Assembly (NCBI GenBank): GCA_006384855.1
Contig: VCJN01003073.1
Span: forward strand, 62,001-126,000
Reading direction: 5' to 3'
From: Tetraselmis striata
Taxonomy: Eukaryota > Chlorophyta > Chlorodendrophyceae > Chlorodendrales > Chlorodendraceae
Length of the DNA: 64,000 nucleotides
This document shows positions 23,701-35,007 of the stretch, piece by piece. Within the stretch, counting starts at the first letter, position 1; each line of letters starts with the position of its first letter. Position numbers and translations under genes: made by a program. The notes below the pieces were generated by a model. It did no database searches and was not told the DNA's origin. It was given only the letters and a program-made list of their open reading frames with translations.

Positions 23701-26700
23701 AACAAGATCAGGAAGTGCAGGGAGCTGGCATTTGTGACCACGGACCTCCTTGTAAGCTGCTCCTGGACCTTCTGCCCCGCTGGAAAATGATTTTGCTCCA
23801 CCCTGTCCGCAAGCCTGAGATGGCTGAGACTTTCGTTGCTATCCAGGACTCGACGAAAATGGCTGCTGCCAGTGTGGAAGGCTTTCAGCAGGTTCAGGAC
23901 ATCCACGACCAGGTACTCTGCTTGCTGTATTTGTGCCTCTGTGCCACCCGTTTTCATGAGCACTGTTGTCATCCGGAGATGACATGACGAGGCATGTCCA
24001 CAGATTATGCGGGAGGGTATATCTCGGCACTCTGGATACGAGATCAACACGGAAGGCGATGCGTTCCAGGTTGCGTTCCAGGTGGGGTCGCTGCGCCTAG
24101 CTTGTGGCAGGTGTAGCATTGACTGTTCTTGCACCGATAAAGCACAGGGTTCTGATTCGGCGAGCTACTCCATAGTCGCTGACGCGTACCTGCGGGGGGC
24201 GGCAATAGGATGTGTTCCAAGCTGTCAAGTTCTGCATGGACGTGCAGTATAAGCTCCTGGAGGTTCCATGGACGCGCAAGGTGTTGAGGCTGCCAAGCTG
24301 CAAGGTAAGTGATGGTATGGCGCACGCCTAGCCTGCCCGGGCGTGAATAATCATGGTCAAGATCTCACCGGGAAATTGCTGTTTTGGCCGCTGTCTCGCC
24401 TGCGTGCACTGTGTCCCTGCAGGAGGTGATCAGTCCTGATGGCGAGCTGCTCTACAAGGGCCCACGAGTGCGGATGGGCATCCACTGGGCAAAGAAAGGC
24501 ACAGTCAATCATCGGCTGCACCCTTTGACCAAGCATCGCATCTTTGCGGGCCCCAGCTGGAGAGTGGCAGGCGAGCTGGGTGACGCAGCGAACGGTGGCC
24601 AGGTCAGTACTCTTATACGTGCCCTCGTGCTGCGGAACAGGCCGGAAACAATGAAAAAGAAGAGAAAGCGTGTCATGAAGTGATGAATGCGGTGGATCGG
24701 CATCATCCCAAAGAATTTGTCCCATATTGCTGCCTGCCAATAATTATTGGATATCTCACGCGCACTTGCCCGATCCACTGCGGCACCAGGTGCTGATGAC
24801 ACACGAGACGTGGTGTATCCTTCGCACCAATATGGCCAAGGCCAACTATCCAGTGGTGGAGCAGGTCGGCCTCTTCAAGTTCGATGCCATCACCACACCT
24901 ATGTGGGTTTACGAAGTGAAGGAGTTTCTGTGCCAGCCGCTGCACCGCTCTTTTCCCCTTCCCCGTGGCATTCAGCACGTGGACAGCGGCTTTGCGCTCA
25001 ATATCATGACACCACCGCGCCAGCCTGGCGATGGCGGCTCCCTGTCGGTGGTTGCCATTGTGCTGAAGCCGCCGGATGACGTGAACCACCTTGACCTTCC
25101 CCAGGCCATGGCGCAGCATCTGTATGAGCAGGTCGGACCTCCCCTGCGCCTTCCAGCGACTGCAGCAGTACCTTTCAACCACCCTTCCTGACGCGAGCAG
25201 CAAGGTTATATGATTCCCTCTTTTGTTTGTACCCGTGCAGCTGGCAATCCAAGCGATGCAGTTTCGTGGGTACATCTTCCGTGTGAACAAAAAGAGGGGC
25301 TACTTCCTGGTTGCCTTTTCAAGCACCATGGACGCCGTGCGTTTCTGCCATGCCTTTCAGCTCATGCTCATGTTCATCCACTGGCCTGCGGAGGGCGAAT
25401 CCTTCTGCGGCGCCCAGGTATGCGCGAACCGTATTGCTGTCCGCGAGGATCAGATGATTGAAAACTAGTGCATGGAGAGACATAAATTTATGCCTGAGCC
25501 TGGAATGTGCAGGTCATTGGGCCCGATGGGCGCTATGTCTTCAATGGGCCACGCTTGGCCATGGCCGTAAACGAGGAGCCTGCATACAATGCTGTCAAGC
25601 TGTTCAACCATCACCCATACCGCGACGACGCGATTGATTACACTGGCCCCTGCGTTGACCATGCCAAGGAGCTGTCCTGCATTGTGCATGGCGGGCAGGT
25701 GGTGCTGACCCAGCATGCCTGGATTGCTGTTCAAGACCACCTCCCAGGCCAAGCTGAGGTGAGTGGAACTGAAGCAGAATGGTGCAATGTGCTGGTTAGA
25801 GGGTGGCTTCCCCCTCCCGAAATGCAGTAACAGTGGATGCATGAGTGCATACATTAGCATTTCCGTATTATCATGCAGGACTAAGGCTCTTTGGTAACAA
25901 CTTTCACCAGATATGCTATGTCGGTACCGGACACAATTTGACAACCGACTCAATTGCTGCGCAGGCTCTTTCTATTGGCGTCCACAGAGTGAGCGCAGGC
26001 ATGCCACAGCCTATGCTCCTCATGCAAGTCATGCCAGGGATCCTCTCTCGCCGTGTGTTCTCTCCGTGCAGTACACTGAAGCAAATCGAGGCCGGCTATT
26101 TGAGCTCTCCTGATCCCAGCAAGTGAGTGCCATGTCTAGTGTCATTTGTTGCACCTGGACATGAAGACCATCCATGCGTAGAATCAGAGCACTCGAGATG
26201 CAGGGATCACCACAGTTCAGTAGTTTCTGAAAAGTGGTGCACCTCGGCAGGGATATGGCAATCGTGTTTGTCAAGGTTGCCAAGCCGGCAATTGTCAGCA
26301 TGAATGAACGCAAGATTCTGCACAACAAGGCAGATGCCAAGCAAATGGGGTTTGCACCCCATAACCCCTGATTCCTTCTCCCCACCACCGGCATCTACCA
26401 CCACTCAATCCTGGCACAGTCTGTATCAGCACACATCAGATCCCTAATGTGGATGACACCTCGTTGCATATCAGTTGCGTGACTGCTGCTGGCGCGTACA
26501 CCATACAGGTCGTCCTCTGGGCAGGACATGGACTATGCCATGTTTCTTAATGACGAAAACGATGACGAGACAAAACTTCTTGAGCTGGACTATAATACTC
26601 CGCTGCCTGCACGAAGTGCATCAGAGAGACAGAACTATGCCATCCTCAAGGCATATGCCAAGGTGCGCTTGCTGCATCACGTGTGCTGCTTCAATGCAAA

Positions 26701-29700
26701 CAGCCTATTGTGACCACCTTGTTGTCTCACCGCTTGCCATAATGCCAACAGGGTATCAAAATGTACGAAGAGGCTCTCCGCTCCACATTGCAACGCTTCA
26801 ACGGCTACGAGTGCAAGGAGCCTGACCCTGGCAAGTTCACGCTTGCCTTCTCGATGCTCGAGGAGGCTGTCATGTGGGGGACCACGCTGCAAGAGGAGCT
26901 GCTCAAGCTACCCTGGCCTCCAGAGCTGTTGGAGATTGAGGAGTGCAGCCCCCAGTATGCAGACATTATCGACGACGTGCGGGCCCTGCTGACGCCCTCT
27001 CGAAACCAACCCAGCCCTTGCCACCTACAGCATTGATTTGATTTCACCCTACAGCAGGCAGACCAGTGCTCCCCCATGCGCGTCTCCTACTGGAAATATT
27101 TCCTATCTGAGCCAGTGGTGCTGCACTGATAGGTTCTATACGCTTAAGCAGCTGTCTGCAATCTAACAGGCTGATTCTACGCCGTTACGCATTTGTTACG
27201 CAGGTCGGCGATCGCAGCAGCAATGGAATGCCAATACGCGCGCTCAAATCGTCGATGTACGCTCTACCACAGGGCGGAGATGACCTGGAGGTTGCCCGCT
27301 CACATGTGTCTGTCAGCAAGGGGTCTGCTAGCATGACCGCCAAGATGGGCTCTGCTGGCAACAGCGAGAGTGGCTCTGGCTCGAAATGGTGAGGCAAATC
27401 TTCTCGCTGCTGAGCCTGTTGAGTGGATGATCTGCAACAGCACCTGCAACCCTTCTCCCCGTTGTTTCGTGCGACTGCAGGAATCTGGGACTGGCACAAT
27501 CTCTGAGGACAGCCACCCAGGAATCTGCAGCTGTGTTGGAGTATGAGAGCTCCCTGGGAGTGGCTCGCTCGAGAGACCCCGTCACCTTTGGATCTAACAG
27601 CAGGACCAATTCTGACGCTGCACAAATGAGAGGGTGAGGCGACCCCTATCGCTGGTACTTATTGAATGGGGGTCTGCCAAACAGCACTTTTAATCTCCCT
27701 GTCCATTGCGCGCCTGCAGGAAATTGGGATCGCCGCAGCCTCTGCGGACAGCCACCCAGGAATATGCAGCTGTGTTGGAGGATCAGGGCTCCCGGGGAGT
27801 GGCACGCTCGAAAGGCTCCGTCACCTTTGGATCCAAGAGCAGGAGTTCCTCTGGCTCCGCAGCCACAAATCGGTGAGACAATCACATCTCGCTGCTGACA
27901 CCATCTGAATGGGCCATCCGCAATAGCAAATCTGATTTCCCCCTTATATTGCGCGCCTGCAGGAACACGGAATCGACACAGCCATTGCAAACAGCCACCC
28001 AGGAATCTGCAGCTGTGTTGGAGGATGAGAGTTCTCATGGAGTGGCGCGATCAAGAGGCTCCGCCACCCTTGGATCCAGGGGGTCCACAGCACCATCTCT
28101 GGGATCGCCGCGTAGGGTGCCGACCGATGTCCCTGCGCATAGGCTACCATCGGTCCAGCTGTCGGCAGCCGATCTCGAAGATGAGAGCTCTCCGGAGGTG
28201 TCCCGCTCAAGGGGCTCCCTAACCCTTGGATCCAGGCCATCCCCGTCGCCGTCCCCACTCGTATCAGGCGACCTGCCCAGTTTGAGGTAAATGCATGGCG
28301 CCCGTGCCATCGAGCCTGGTCAATAATCCTATCTTAATGAGAGGTCCATGTTTATATCCAACATGCCCACACGTGGTGCTTCCTCACACACCCTGCGCCG
28401 CCCCAACGCTGTGTCCTGACTGTCCTCACAGAAGCCTGGCAGAGATCCAGCCATCAGCTCAGGCGGTGCAAACATCGGAGATTGAGCTACAGGAGGTCGA
28501 TGGTACGGAGGGGTCACGCTCAGGGAAGCAGGCGCAGCCCATCGTGTCCAGCCATCCCTCCGAGACATCGGACATGCCCTTCAATGTGCTGAGGTATGGG
28601 CCGTGCGTGCCAACACGTGTGGCACGATAACCCCGTCAAAAAACCGTGTGCAGGCCTGTTGTACTGATGTAGTATCCCCCTGCCATGGCCCTGTGCTTCA
28701 GGGAGAAATCCGTCTCTGTGCCAGAGATCATGCCGCCCAAGCAACGGCTCATCTTCCGCGGCCTGCGTGTGCAAATGGGTTGCGCCTATGGAAGGGTCGC
28801 CAGCCGGAAACCCCTCAATACAGGTCAGCCCCTTCGCCTCCCGGAGAATGGCAACTCGTTACCTTGCTTTGTCTGGGCGTTTGGCTTATCTAGAATGGGG
28901 GGACAGCAGGGGCGGTGTGATTTGACGTGGTATGATAGGGGCACCCCTCAAGCAGTCTGTATCAAGCAGTCCGTGCCTCAAACTGGGCATGTATTTTCTT
29001 TTCCCCTTTCAGGCCGAGCCGACTATTTTGGGAACTTGCCAAACACGGCGGCCCGTGTGATGTCTCTGGCCAACCCGGGCCAGTTCCTCATTGAGGGCTC
29101 CATCGAGCTGCCTACGCCTCTTTTCCGAGAGCAGAACGGCTCTGCCACCACCATTGAGGATAACAAAGTCCTTCTGAAGTACATCCCGAGGTAAGCAGCC
29201 AACAAGCAACAACAGCATCGCCACTCCGTCTGCGTTGCCAGCGTTGGTTCTCCGCCCTCCCCTCTCTGAGTCCTTGTGACTGACATCATGGGTGCCTCAT
29301 TGCCACCGCAGGCCAACAGCCCAGTCGCGAAGCATCGCATCAGAGAGCAGCCAAGAAGGCCCGGCGCCGCGCGTCAAGCGGCTGATGTCTCAGTTTCATC
29401 GCAGATCGCGAGATTCGGACGAGGGCACCCCTCACTTCTTTGGCCCCCTAGAGAGGCGAGCCCTCTCCCATATGCTAGGTTTACCCCTCTGTCATCCCCT
29501 GCATCATCTCGAGCCGCTGCGCTAATGACGCATCCGCTGCCGCCGCTCTGACCACAGGAAGGAGGCCGTTGTCAGCCAGTTTGGCTACTTCATGCTCAAG
29601 GGGCTGGATGAGCCCAAGCTCATCCTGCAGGCAGCTACCCCCGACCTGGCCCAGCGCGTCTTCTTACCCGGCAAGGGCGAAGCATCAGCGCCCAGCAATG

Positions 29701-30741
29701 CCGCCTCCTCCAAGTCCTCCAACTTCCTGCTGGACGCCTTCAAGGTGCGCAACCCAGGGCCAGCCCCCCTCCGCAGCTGCTCTCCCCATGCCATGCCCTC
29801 CCAGTGTACGTTTCTCCATGCCGGCTGCTGAGCCCCTGACGGATGTGCCGCCGTGCGCGTGCTGATCGCAGCAGGATCAGTCAACCCGGGGCGCAAGGAA
29901 GGCGGGCAATGTGAGGCGGAACGAATCCTGGCTCGCCAAAGATACGGACGGCCTCAGCCCCAACAACAGCTTCCAGGGTTTTGCCAACCTTTTCAGGAGT
30001 GATGAGGGTCGGAGCAGCCGGGGGTTCAAGCTGGGAGGCTCTACGCATGGTGCGGCACAGAGAGGCGCCCAAGCTTTGACACAGTCGATGCACGGAGCGG
30101 TCATGAGGCAGACGCCGGGCAAGGGGATCCTGGCGGGATCAGAGATCTCCGACACCAGCCGGCCGTCCACCAGCGGATCGCACAAGTTGAGCGTGAGTTT
30201 CGGGACGACAGAGGGAGGGTCGTCTTTTTCTCGGGCCACGGACTCCGGGTCGGCAGCGACCCAGGCCCCCCCGGCAGGCAGGCTAAGTAAGACGCCACAT
30301 CCCCTCACGCACGCCTCCCGGCGGTCAAGTTGCAGTGTCTGAACCAACGTGCACCCCGCTGACCTTGATGCACTCGCCCGCCCGCCGGCGGTGCAGGACA
30401 TCGTCGGAGTTCGCTTGAGATCGTCGCGGGACACAGCGGATCCAATGGCCACAGTGCACCGCTGGCCAATATAGGTGAGCGGCTGCCCTACCTGCATGTT
30501 GCCCTCTCTCGCCGAGACGCGCCCTCTCCTTCAGATCAGGGACAATGTGCGCTCGCCTGCCCCGATGCCTGTGGGGCGACTAACGTCACTGAGGGTGGCC
30601 GCAGAGCGCCGAGGCTCCGGCCCCCTGGAGGATGTCATGGAGGACACGAGCTACAAGAATGTCCAAGTCCCAAAGCCCACCAGCATCGGGGGCCTGAAGA
30701 TAGCTCAGCCGATCGGGAAGGGTGATGCTCTTCCGGGGCAG
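20707..30741 (+). CDS. Receptor-like nucleotide cyclase: LRR, FN3-like, TM, three cyclase-homology regions (~1,900 aa)
   Basis: Exons join in phase: 20707-20876, 21005-21224, 21378-21448, 21576-21732, 21832-21886, 21988-22201, 22276-22418, 22533-22668, 22778-22985, 23108-23236, 23336-23457, 23592-23751, 23847-23912, 24004-24081, 24209-24304, 24423-24602, 24790-25131, 25241-25417, 25513-25758, 25965-26122, 26509-26662, 26752-26976, 27204-27388, 27481-27633, 27720-27872, 27963-28286, 28432-28593, 28702-28823, 29013-29190, 29312-29455, 29558-29744, 29875-30286 and two short ones. Order: signal peptide (VLCLILMLLHGSAGVHAQ), LRRs (LNVLDVSNNKLR; LAELRVQGNMISGLLPS), two FN3-like domains (YRVRVVAVNKAGRSSGPG), a TM helix near residue 520. 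Cyclase region 1 has both metal Asp (FVTTDL; NTEGDAFQVAF); region 2 is degenerate; region 3 has KEPDPGKFTLAF and NTAARV and holds a Ser-rich insert. It should make cAMP or cGMP in response to an external cue. The last exon's frame is not secured. Confidence 0.88.
22676..22695 (+). repeat. Poly-C tract in a cyclase intron
   Basis: About 20 consecutive C starting 7 bases after the donor at 22669, followed by TCTCTCTCC. Confidence 0.95.
27389..28286 (+). repeat. Tandemly repeated intron-exon unit inside the cyclase gene
   Basis: Exons starting at 27481, 27720 and 27963 (spacing 239 and 243) encode the same motif, TATQE(S/Y)AAVLE followed by a Gly-Val-Ala-Arg-Ser block and (V/A)T(F/L)GS. The introns before each share CTCGCTG early and end in (cg)cctgcag or gactgcag. 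A weaker fourth copy of the motif (LEDESSPEVSRSRGSLTLGS) is fused inside the third exon. The peptide lies in the Ser-rich insert of cyclase region 3. Confidence 0.85.
29456..29557 (+). other. Probable GC-AG intron in the cyclase gene
   Basis: Reading phase joins FFGPLE-(R) to KEAVVSQFGYFMLKGL only if the donor is AG|GCGAGC at 29456. The GT at 29469 gives the wrong phase. FGYFMLKGLDEP is typical of the end of an algal cyclase domain, which supports the frame. Confidence 0.55.
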
Positions 30742-31521
30742 TGAGCTCCCGCGCTGCTCCCCCTCCCCCTCCTAACATAGATAATGCCCTTGTGCAGGGG
30801 TGATGGCCACCGGGCCAGCTGGATGATAGGCCCGTTGGAGAGCGTAGAAACTTAGACATTATTAAATTACGTATCACTCTCGTGCCCAAGGGGCGGTCGG
30901 CAAAGGGCAAAGGGCCAACAGCTCGTGCTATCAGGGCGGCGTCTTCAGCTAGGGTTGCCAAGCGGCAGTCGCTCCTCTGGTGCAGCCTGGCGGCTCAGGA
31001 TGGGTGAATGTTCGGGAGGAGAGGGTCGGGGGAGCTGTCATGCGGCCCCCGGATCGCGCTGCATCGCTGACTGCGGCGCCGCCGGGGCCGGGGGCCGTGG
31101 GTGAGCCATCTCCGCCACCAAGCCCTCACCGTAGGACGACTCTGTGCCGCCCGTGCTGCCGAGGTGGGGAAGGAAAGTGTGTGTGGGTGGCGGGGTGTCA
31201 ACTCTACTGAGACTGGTGGTCAGGTGTGCCAGGTGTAACAAGGTTCTACTATTGCAGGCACTCAGTTTGATCCCGGCAGCAGCATGTAAGAGTGCCAATG
31301 CAACTCGAAGAAACCGGAGCAGAAATAACCCTCAAAAAGTGTGTGGGCCCATTTGTCCCCCCCCCCCCCCCCCCCCCCCGCCATGGTTTTGTCTACATTT
31401 GCCCTCTGGCGGTCAGGATGGGGCGCCAGGAAATACGCCAGTGTAGGGTGATGGCCTGGCGGAGCAGATGGAAGGGTGGACGGGGAGAAAGAGGGCGGTG
31501 TGTGAGCGGCAAAGGAGGGGC
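30742..31521. other. Convergent 3' ends of the cyclase and membrane-protein genes
   Basis: No coding exons. A plus-strand TGTAA at 31234-31238 and another near 31287 could end the cyclase transcript. A 22-base poly-C tract lies at 31358-31379. Confidence 0.45.
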
Positions 31522-33498
31522 TCACTCTGCGCGCAGGAAGGCATACTCCAGGTTCCTGGTGGGCGTTTCCGCGGCGGGCTCCTGGCCGGCCAGCCGCTCC
31601 TCTGCTGAAAGGCACATCCCGAGCGCCATCACGACGCCAGCGCCGGCCTGCCCCAGCCGCAGCGCACCCCGTGGAGCTCAGCACCCTGCGCCAGCGTCCT
31701 GGGTGCATGCCAGACACCAGGCAGAAAGGTGGGGGAGAAGGGGGGGGGGGGGGGGGGGGGGCGGCGAGGTTACCAGCTGGGGCAGCGCCGGGGGAGGTAG
31801 TCCGGCCAGCTCACACATGGTCCACATCGCACCCAGCAGGATGAGCGCCGCGCCGGCCGGCCGCTCCGGGCGCAGGTGAGGCCGGTCGGCGATGGGCAGC
31901 GCCAGAGCTGCGCACCACAGACGGCATTCCGTTCATCCGAGGAGGGGCACAAGGGGCGAATGTGTGGGTGCGTGGGTGCATGTGTGTGGCTTTCCTTCCT
32001 ATCTTTCATCCCCCTATCTAGGCACCCCATTGCGTCACTCTCAAGCAGCGGCTCCAGATGGACACCAATCCGAGGCATAGCAATAGCATAGGTGATGCCG
32101 ACACACCAATGAGGACCCGGAATATGCCCGTCACCCTCGCATTGGCGGGTGCGCAAGCTGCGGGAACATGTCCTGTAGTTCTGCTATGGTTGTGTCTTTA
32201 TTTGACCTCTGACAGCAGGCAGGGCAGGGTCCTATCCGCCGTGCCCTTGTTGCCGCATCGCCAATGAGAACAGCAATAGCAACACCGGCAGTCCATGTAC
32301 ACAACAATCGCCAATCTTGCAGCGCTCCGCCGTTTCCACAGGTCGAGCGCTCTCTATCTCTCTCCCCGTCTGTCTGTGGGTATGGGGAGGGATTGGTGGG
32401 AAGGTGGGTGCTAAGGACAGGCGAGCAAAGCGGGGGACCTCACCCAGGTAGGCAGTCCGAACGCCCAGCAGTGGCAGCGCACTGGCGCCCATCAGCAGCG
32501 GCCACACCGGCGACGCGGCGCCCGCAATGGCATGCCGGCTGGCAGACACTGCCGGCAGCGCGGCCAGCGCGTCCGCGCCCTCCAGCACCGCCAGCACCCC
32601 CAGCAGGGGCGTCGCCCGCCAGCCCTGCCACGGCCCAGCCCTCGTTCCAGTCAGCACCAGCACCGGTTTTGGATGGTGGGGCTGGTGGACGGAAAGGAAG
32701 GGGGGAGAACCATGGGCATGCGCGCCAGCAGCGCCATCGAGTCGGGTGGTAGATCGCGCGCGTTGCCCAGGTGGTCGGACCCCAGGCCGGCGGCGCCTGC
32801 GGGTGGCAGCCCGCACAGCGGCAGCCGCTGCATCGCGCGCATCATTGCAGCGCCCGAGGTGCCAAACATGCGCAGCGGCGCACCGCGGCCTCGCGCGGCA
32901 TGCCAGCCCGCCACCGCCAGCAGGCCCGCGGCCATCAGATTAACAAACACCAGGCCCCATCCCAGACGGCCGCTGGCCACCAGGCTGGCCAGCGCCAGGC
33001 GCCAGGCCAGCGCCAGCGGTGACCCGCACATCATCACCTGCGCGCCGGCAGCTGGGCTGTCAGGGCATGGCAGGCGTGACGCGGCGGACGGGTGGATGGA
33101 TGGATGGCTTGCGTGGGGTGATGATTGAGGAATGTTGAGGGCTTGAGGCCTCCCACCCTCTCCTGCAGGACCGGCACCAGCTGGAAGAATCGGAAGATGA
33201 TCAGGTAGAGCAGCAGGCTGGTGCTGCTGGCTGCAAGCCCCGCGGCCGTGGCGCCAAGCCACACCGTCGCTACCTCCGCCCCCGAGGCGCTCCACAGGCC
33301 CAGCCCATATGCCGCCCCCGCGCCGAGCGCGCCCGCCAGCCGCAGCTGCGCGGCGGTGATGCCGTCCGCCTCGCGCTTGGCCTGCAGCAGCGCACTGTCC
33401 AGGGCCGCCGCGAACTGGGCGGGGCATCGCGCGCTGCTCAGGAGCTCGCTGTCGTTATCGCCACCGCGGCTGGGCGGCACCTGCACCGCCAGGCTCAT
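31522..33498 (-). CDS. Polytopic membrane protein of unknown family, 413 aa
   Basis: Six exons join in phase: 33498-33157, 33037-32711, 32624-32444, 32157-32026, 31907-31774 and 31647-31522. The start MSLAVQVPPSRGG is the first ATG in the open first exon. Hydrophobic helices are visible throughout: LAGALGAGAAYGLGLW, TVWLGATAAGLAASSTSLLL continuing into LYLIIFRFF, LGWGLVFVNLMAAGLLAVAG, WPLLMGASALPLLGV, LIGVSASPMLLLCLGLVSIW, AGAALILLGAMWTMCELAGL and GAGVVMALGMCLSA, so at least seven membrane spans. The tail is LEYAFLRAE. No signature of a known transporter or enzyme was recognised. The exon 4 donor (GTGCCT) was chosen because it alone keeps a hydrophobic frame into exon 5; a poly-G tract at 31740-31761 lies in the last intron. 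Very high GC, as in the neighbouring Mg2+ transporter. The cellular membrane is unknown. Confidence 0.75.
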
Positions 33499-34440
33499 GG
33501 GGCGCCCCCCTGGCACCCAGCCCGCCGTCGGCCTGCAGTCTCCCTCCCCCAGAAGCTGGCGCCCTCAGCCAGCCCTGAGCATCCTCTCCCGCCCCGGCCT
33601 CCTCAAGCTGCTGCTGCTGCCTCCTTACCCCCCCTCGTTGCAACCAGGGTCTCGCTGCACCACAGACTCTCCCTCTGTCGGACCTGCGTCACCACTGCCC
33701 GTTATGCACATCGGCAGGCTTGCTGCGCTTCGCTGCTTGGGGTTGCGAGAAGGGCACAAACATTGCCCGTTGCGGCTACTGTCATGTAGCCAAGAGCTCC
33801 ATGTCGCAGTATTATTGGCTCGCACGCACGCTGCGCAGATCGACCGGCGCACTGAGTGGGCGTGGTCGGCAGGTGCAAGGCGGGCCTGCCTTTAGGGCCA
33901 GCTACCGGTACCGGTACAACTGTCGTCTCTGTCAAAGAGCTTGCAGGCGCTGGAGGCTGAGCGAGCGGGTTCGTTGCTGCCGCGCGCGATGAGCAACCGC
34001 GCGCTAGCGACTCCGTGCCGACGCGTCTACATGGCGAGTATTGACCCAGTTCTCTAAAATGTTTCTCTCAGACTACACGGATGATATCCTAACATCGGGC
34101 GATTTCGTGATGATCGCCTTTTGCAGCTAGAGCTCATATATTAACTACATGAACTTTTTGGTTACAGGGAGAGCGTCCGGAGAATGCACGCAAAGTACTG
34201 GGGGAGGAAAAAGCCTACATTTAAGCAGAATATTAACTACATCCTACAACCATATCAATAATTAATTGCGAGGTGAGTCTGTGAGTCTTTCTCTGTGCCT
34301 GTCTGTCTGTCTGTCTGTCGCCGACATTCCGAACGGTTTCGCATAGATGATTATATGGAGACGAAATGTATCCGTTCAGACTCCGTGTAAGCCGTCGCGC
34401 ATACCTGTACCTGCTGCTTGGCGACACATACCTGTACCTG
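33499..34440. other. Possible divergent upstream region and repeat debris
   Basis: No gene recognised. Around 34098-34145 a sequence (GCCTTTTGCAGCTAGAGCTC) resembles the 3' tails of retroelement copies A and B. The segment 34190-34224 (AGAATGCACGCAAAGTACTG) recurs with few changes at 63302-63336. Confidence 0.4.
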
Positions 34441-34442
34441 TA

Positions 34443-34590
34443 ACCGGTACGGGTGTGAATTACAAAAAAGGCAGTTATAAATCCACCTACTGCCTGATTT
34501 TGCACGCATGCTCGGCCGTACCAGTACCGCCAAGCCTGATTTTCTAATTCTGGGGAACTGCCCTTTTTGTAATTCACACCAGTACCGGGT
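34443..34590. mobile_element. MITE-like hairpin element
   Basis: About 34-bp terminal inverted repeats, 34443-34476 (GTGTGAATTACAAAAAAGGC core) and 34556-34590 (its complement with 2-3 differences), enclose about 80 bp. The right half from 34538 (TGATTTTCTAATTCTGGGGA onward) is repeated without change over about 49 bp at 60436-60484; looser half-copies lie near 13445 and 57436. Small size, no coding capacity and dispersed half-copies fit a miniature inverted-repeat transposable element. No clear target-site duplication was identified. Confidence 0.65.
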
Positions 34591-35007
34591 AGGGTGGTGT
34601 ACAGCGACTAAGGATTACCTCATTTTACGGCCACTCCTCTTGGAGTTGGTACTGGTGAGGCCGCCTCTGCTGCGCGGCAATTGCTTCCTATCGGTGGTAC
34701 TGCCAATACCGTTACTACATGCGCTTATGTAGCTCTGAAGATACCGTCGCCGGGCGAATTAGTGGCGCACCCTCCGTCAGCAGCGACTGTTTCCCTCCCA
34801 GAATCGCTGCCAGGTTCTACTGCTCCGCCCTCGGGTACGGGTTCGGGTGCGACCTCCGATGATCAACCCACGACCATGGTTGTCCAACGCCACCTCAGCC
34901 GTGCGATTCGCTTGCGTGACTTCGTGGCCCTCGATCTCAGCTTCCAACGTACTGGTGCAACGGCCTCGCGACTTGATACCCTGCGCTTGTACAGCGCGTG
35001 CGGGCCG

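Noticed and set aside
30475..30741. Secure assignment of the last cyclase exon
   Set aside because: Two frames are open to a stop (RDNVRSPAPMPVG versus a Cys-rich alternative). The first looks more natural, but the phase from the exon ending near 30473 favours the second; left unresolved.
34681..35007. N-terminal extension of the copy B ORF as part of the protein
   Set aside because: It has no ATG start, no counterpart in copy A, and reads as Ser/Pro-rich low-complexity; homology begins only at 35008.
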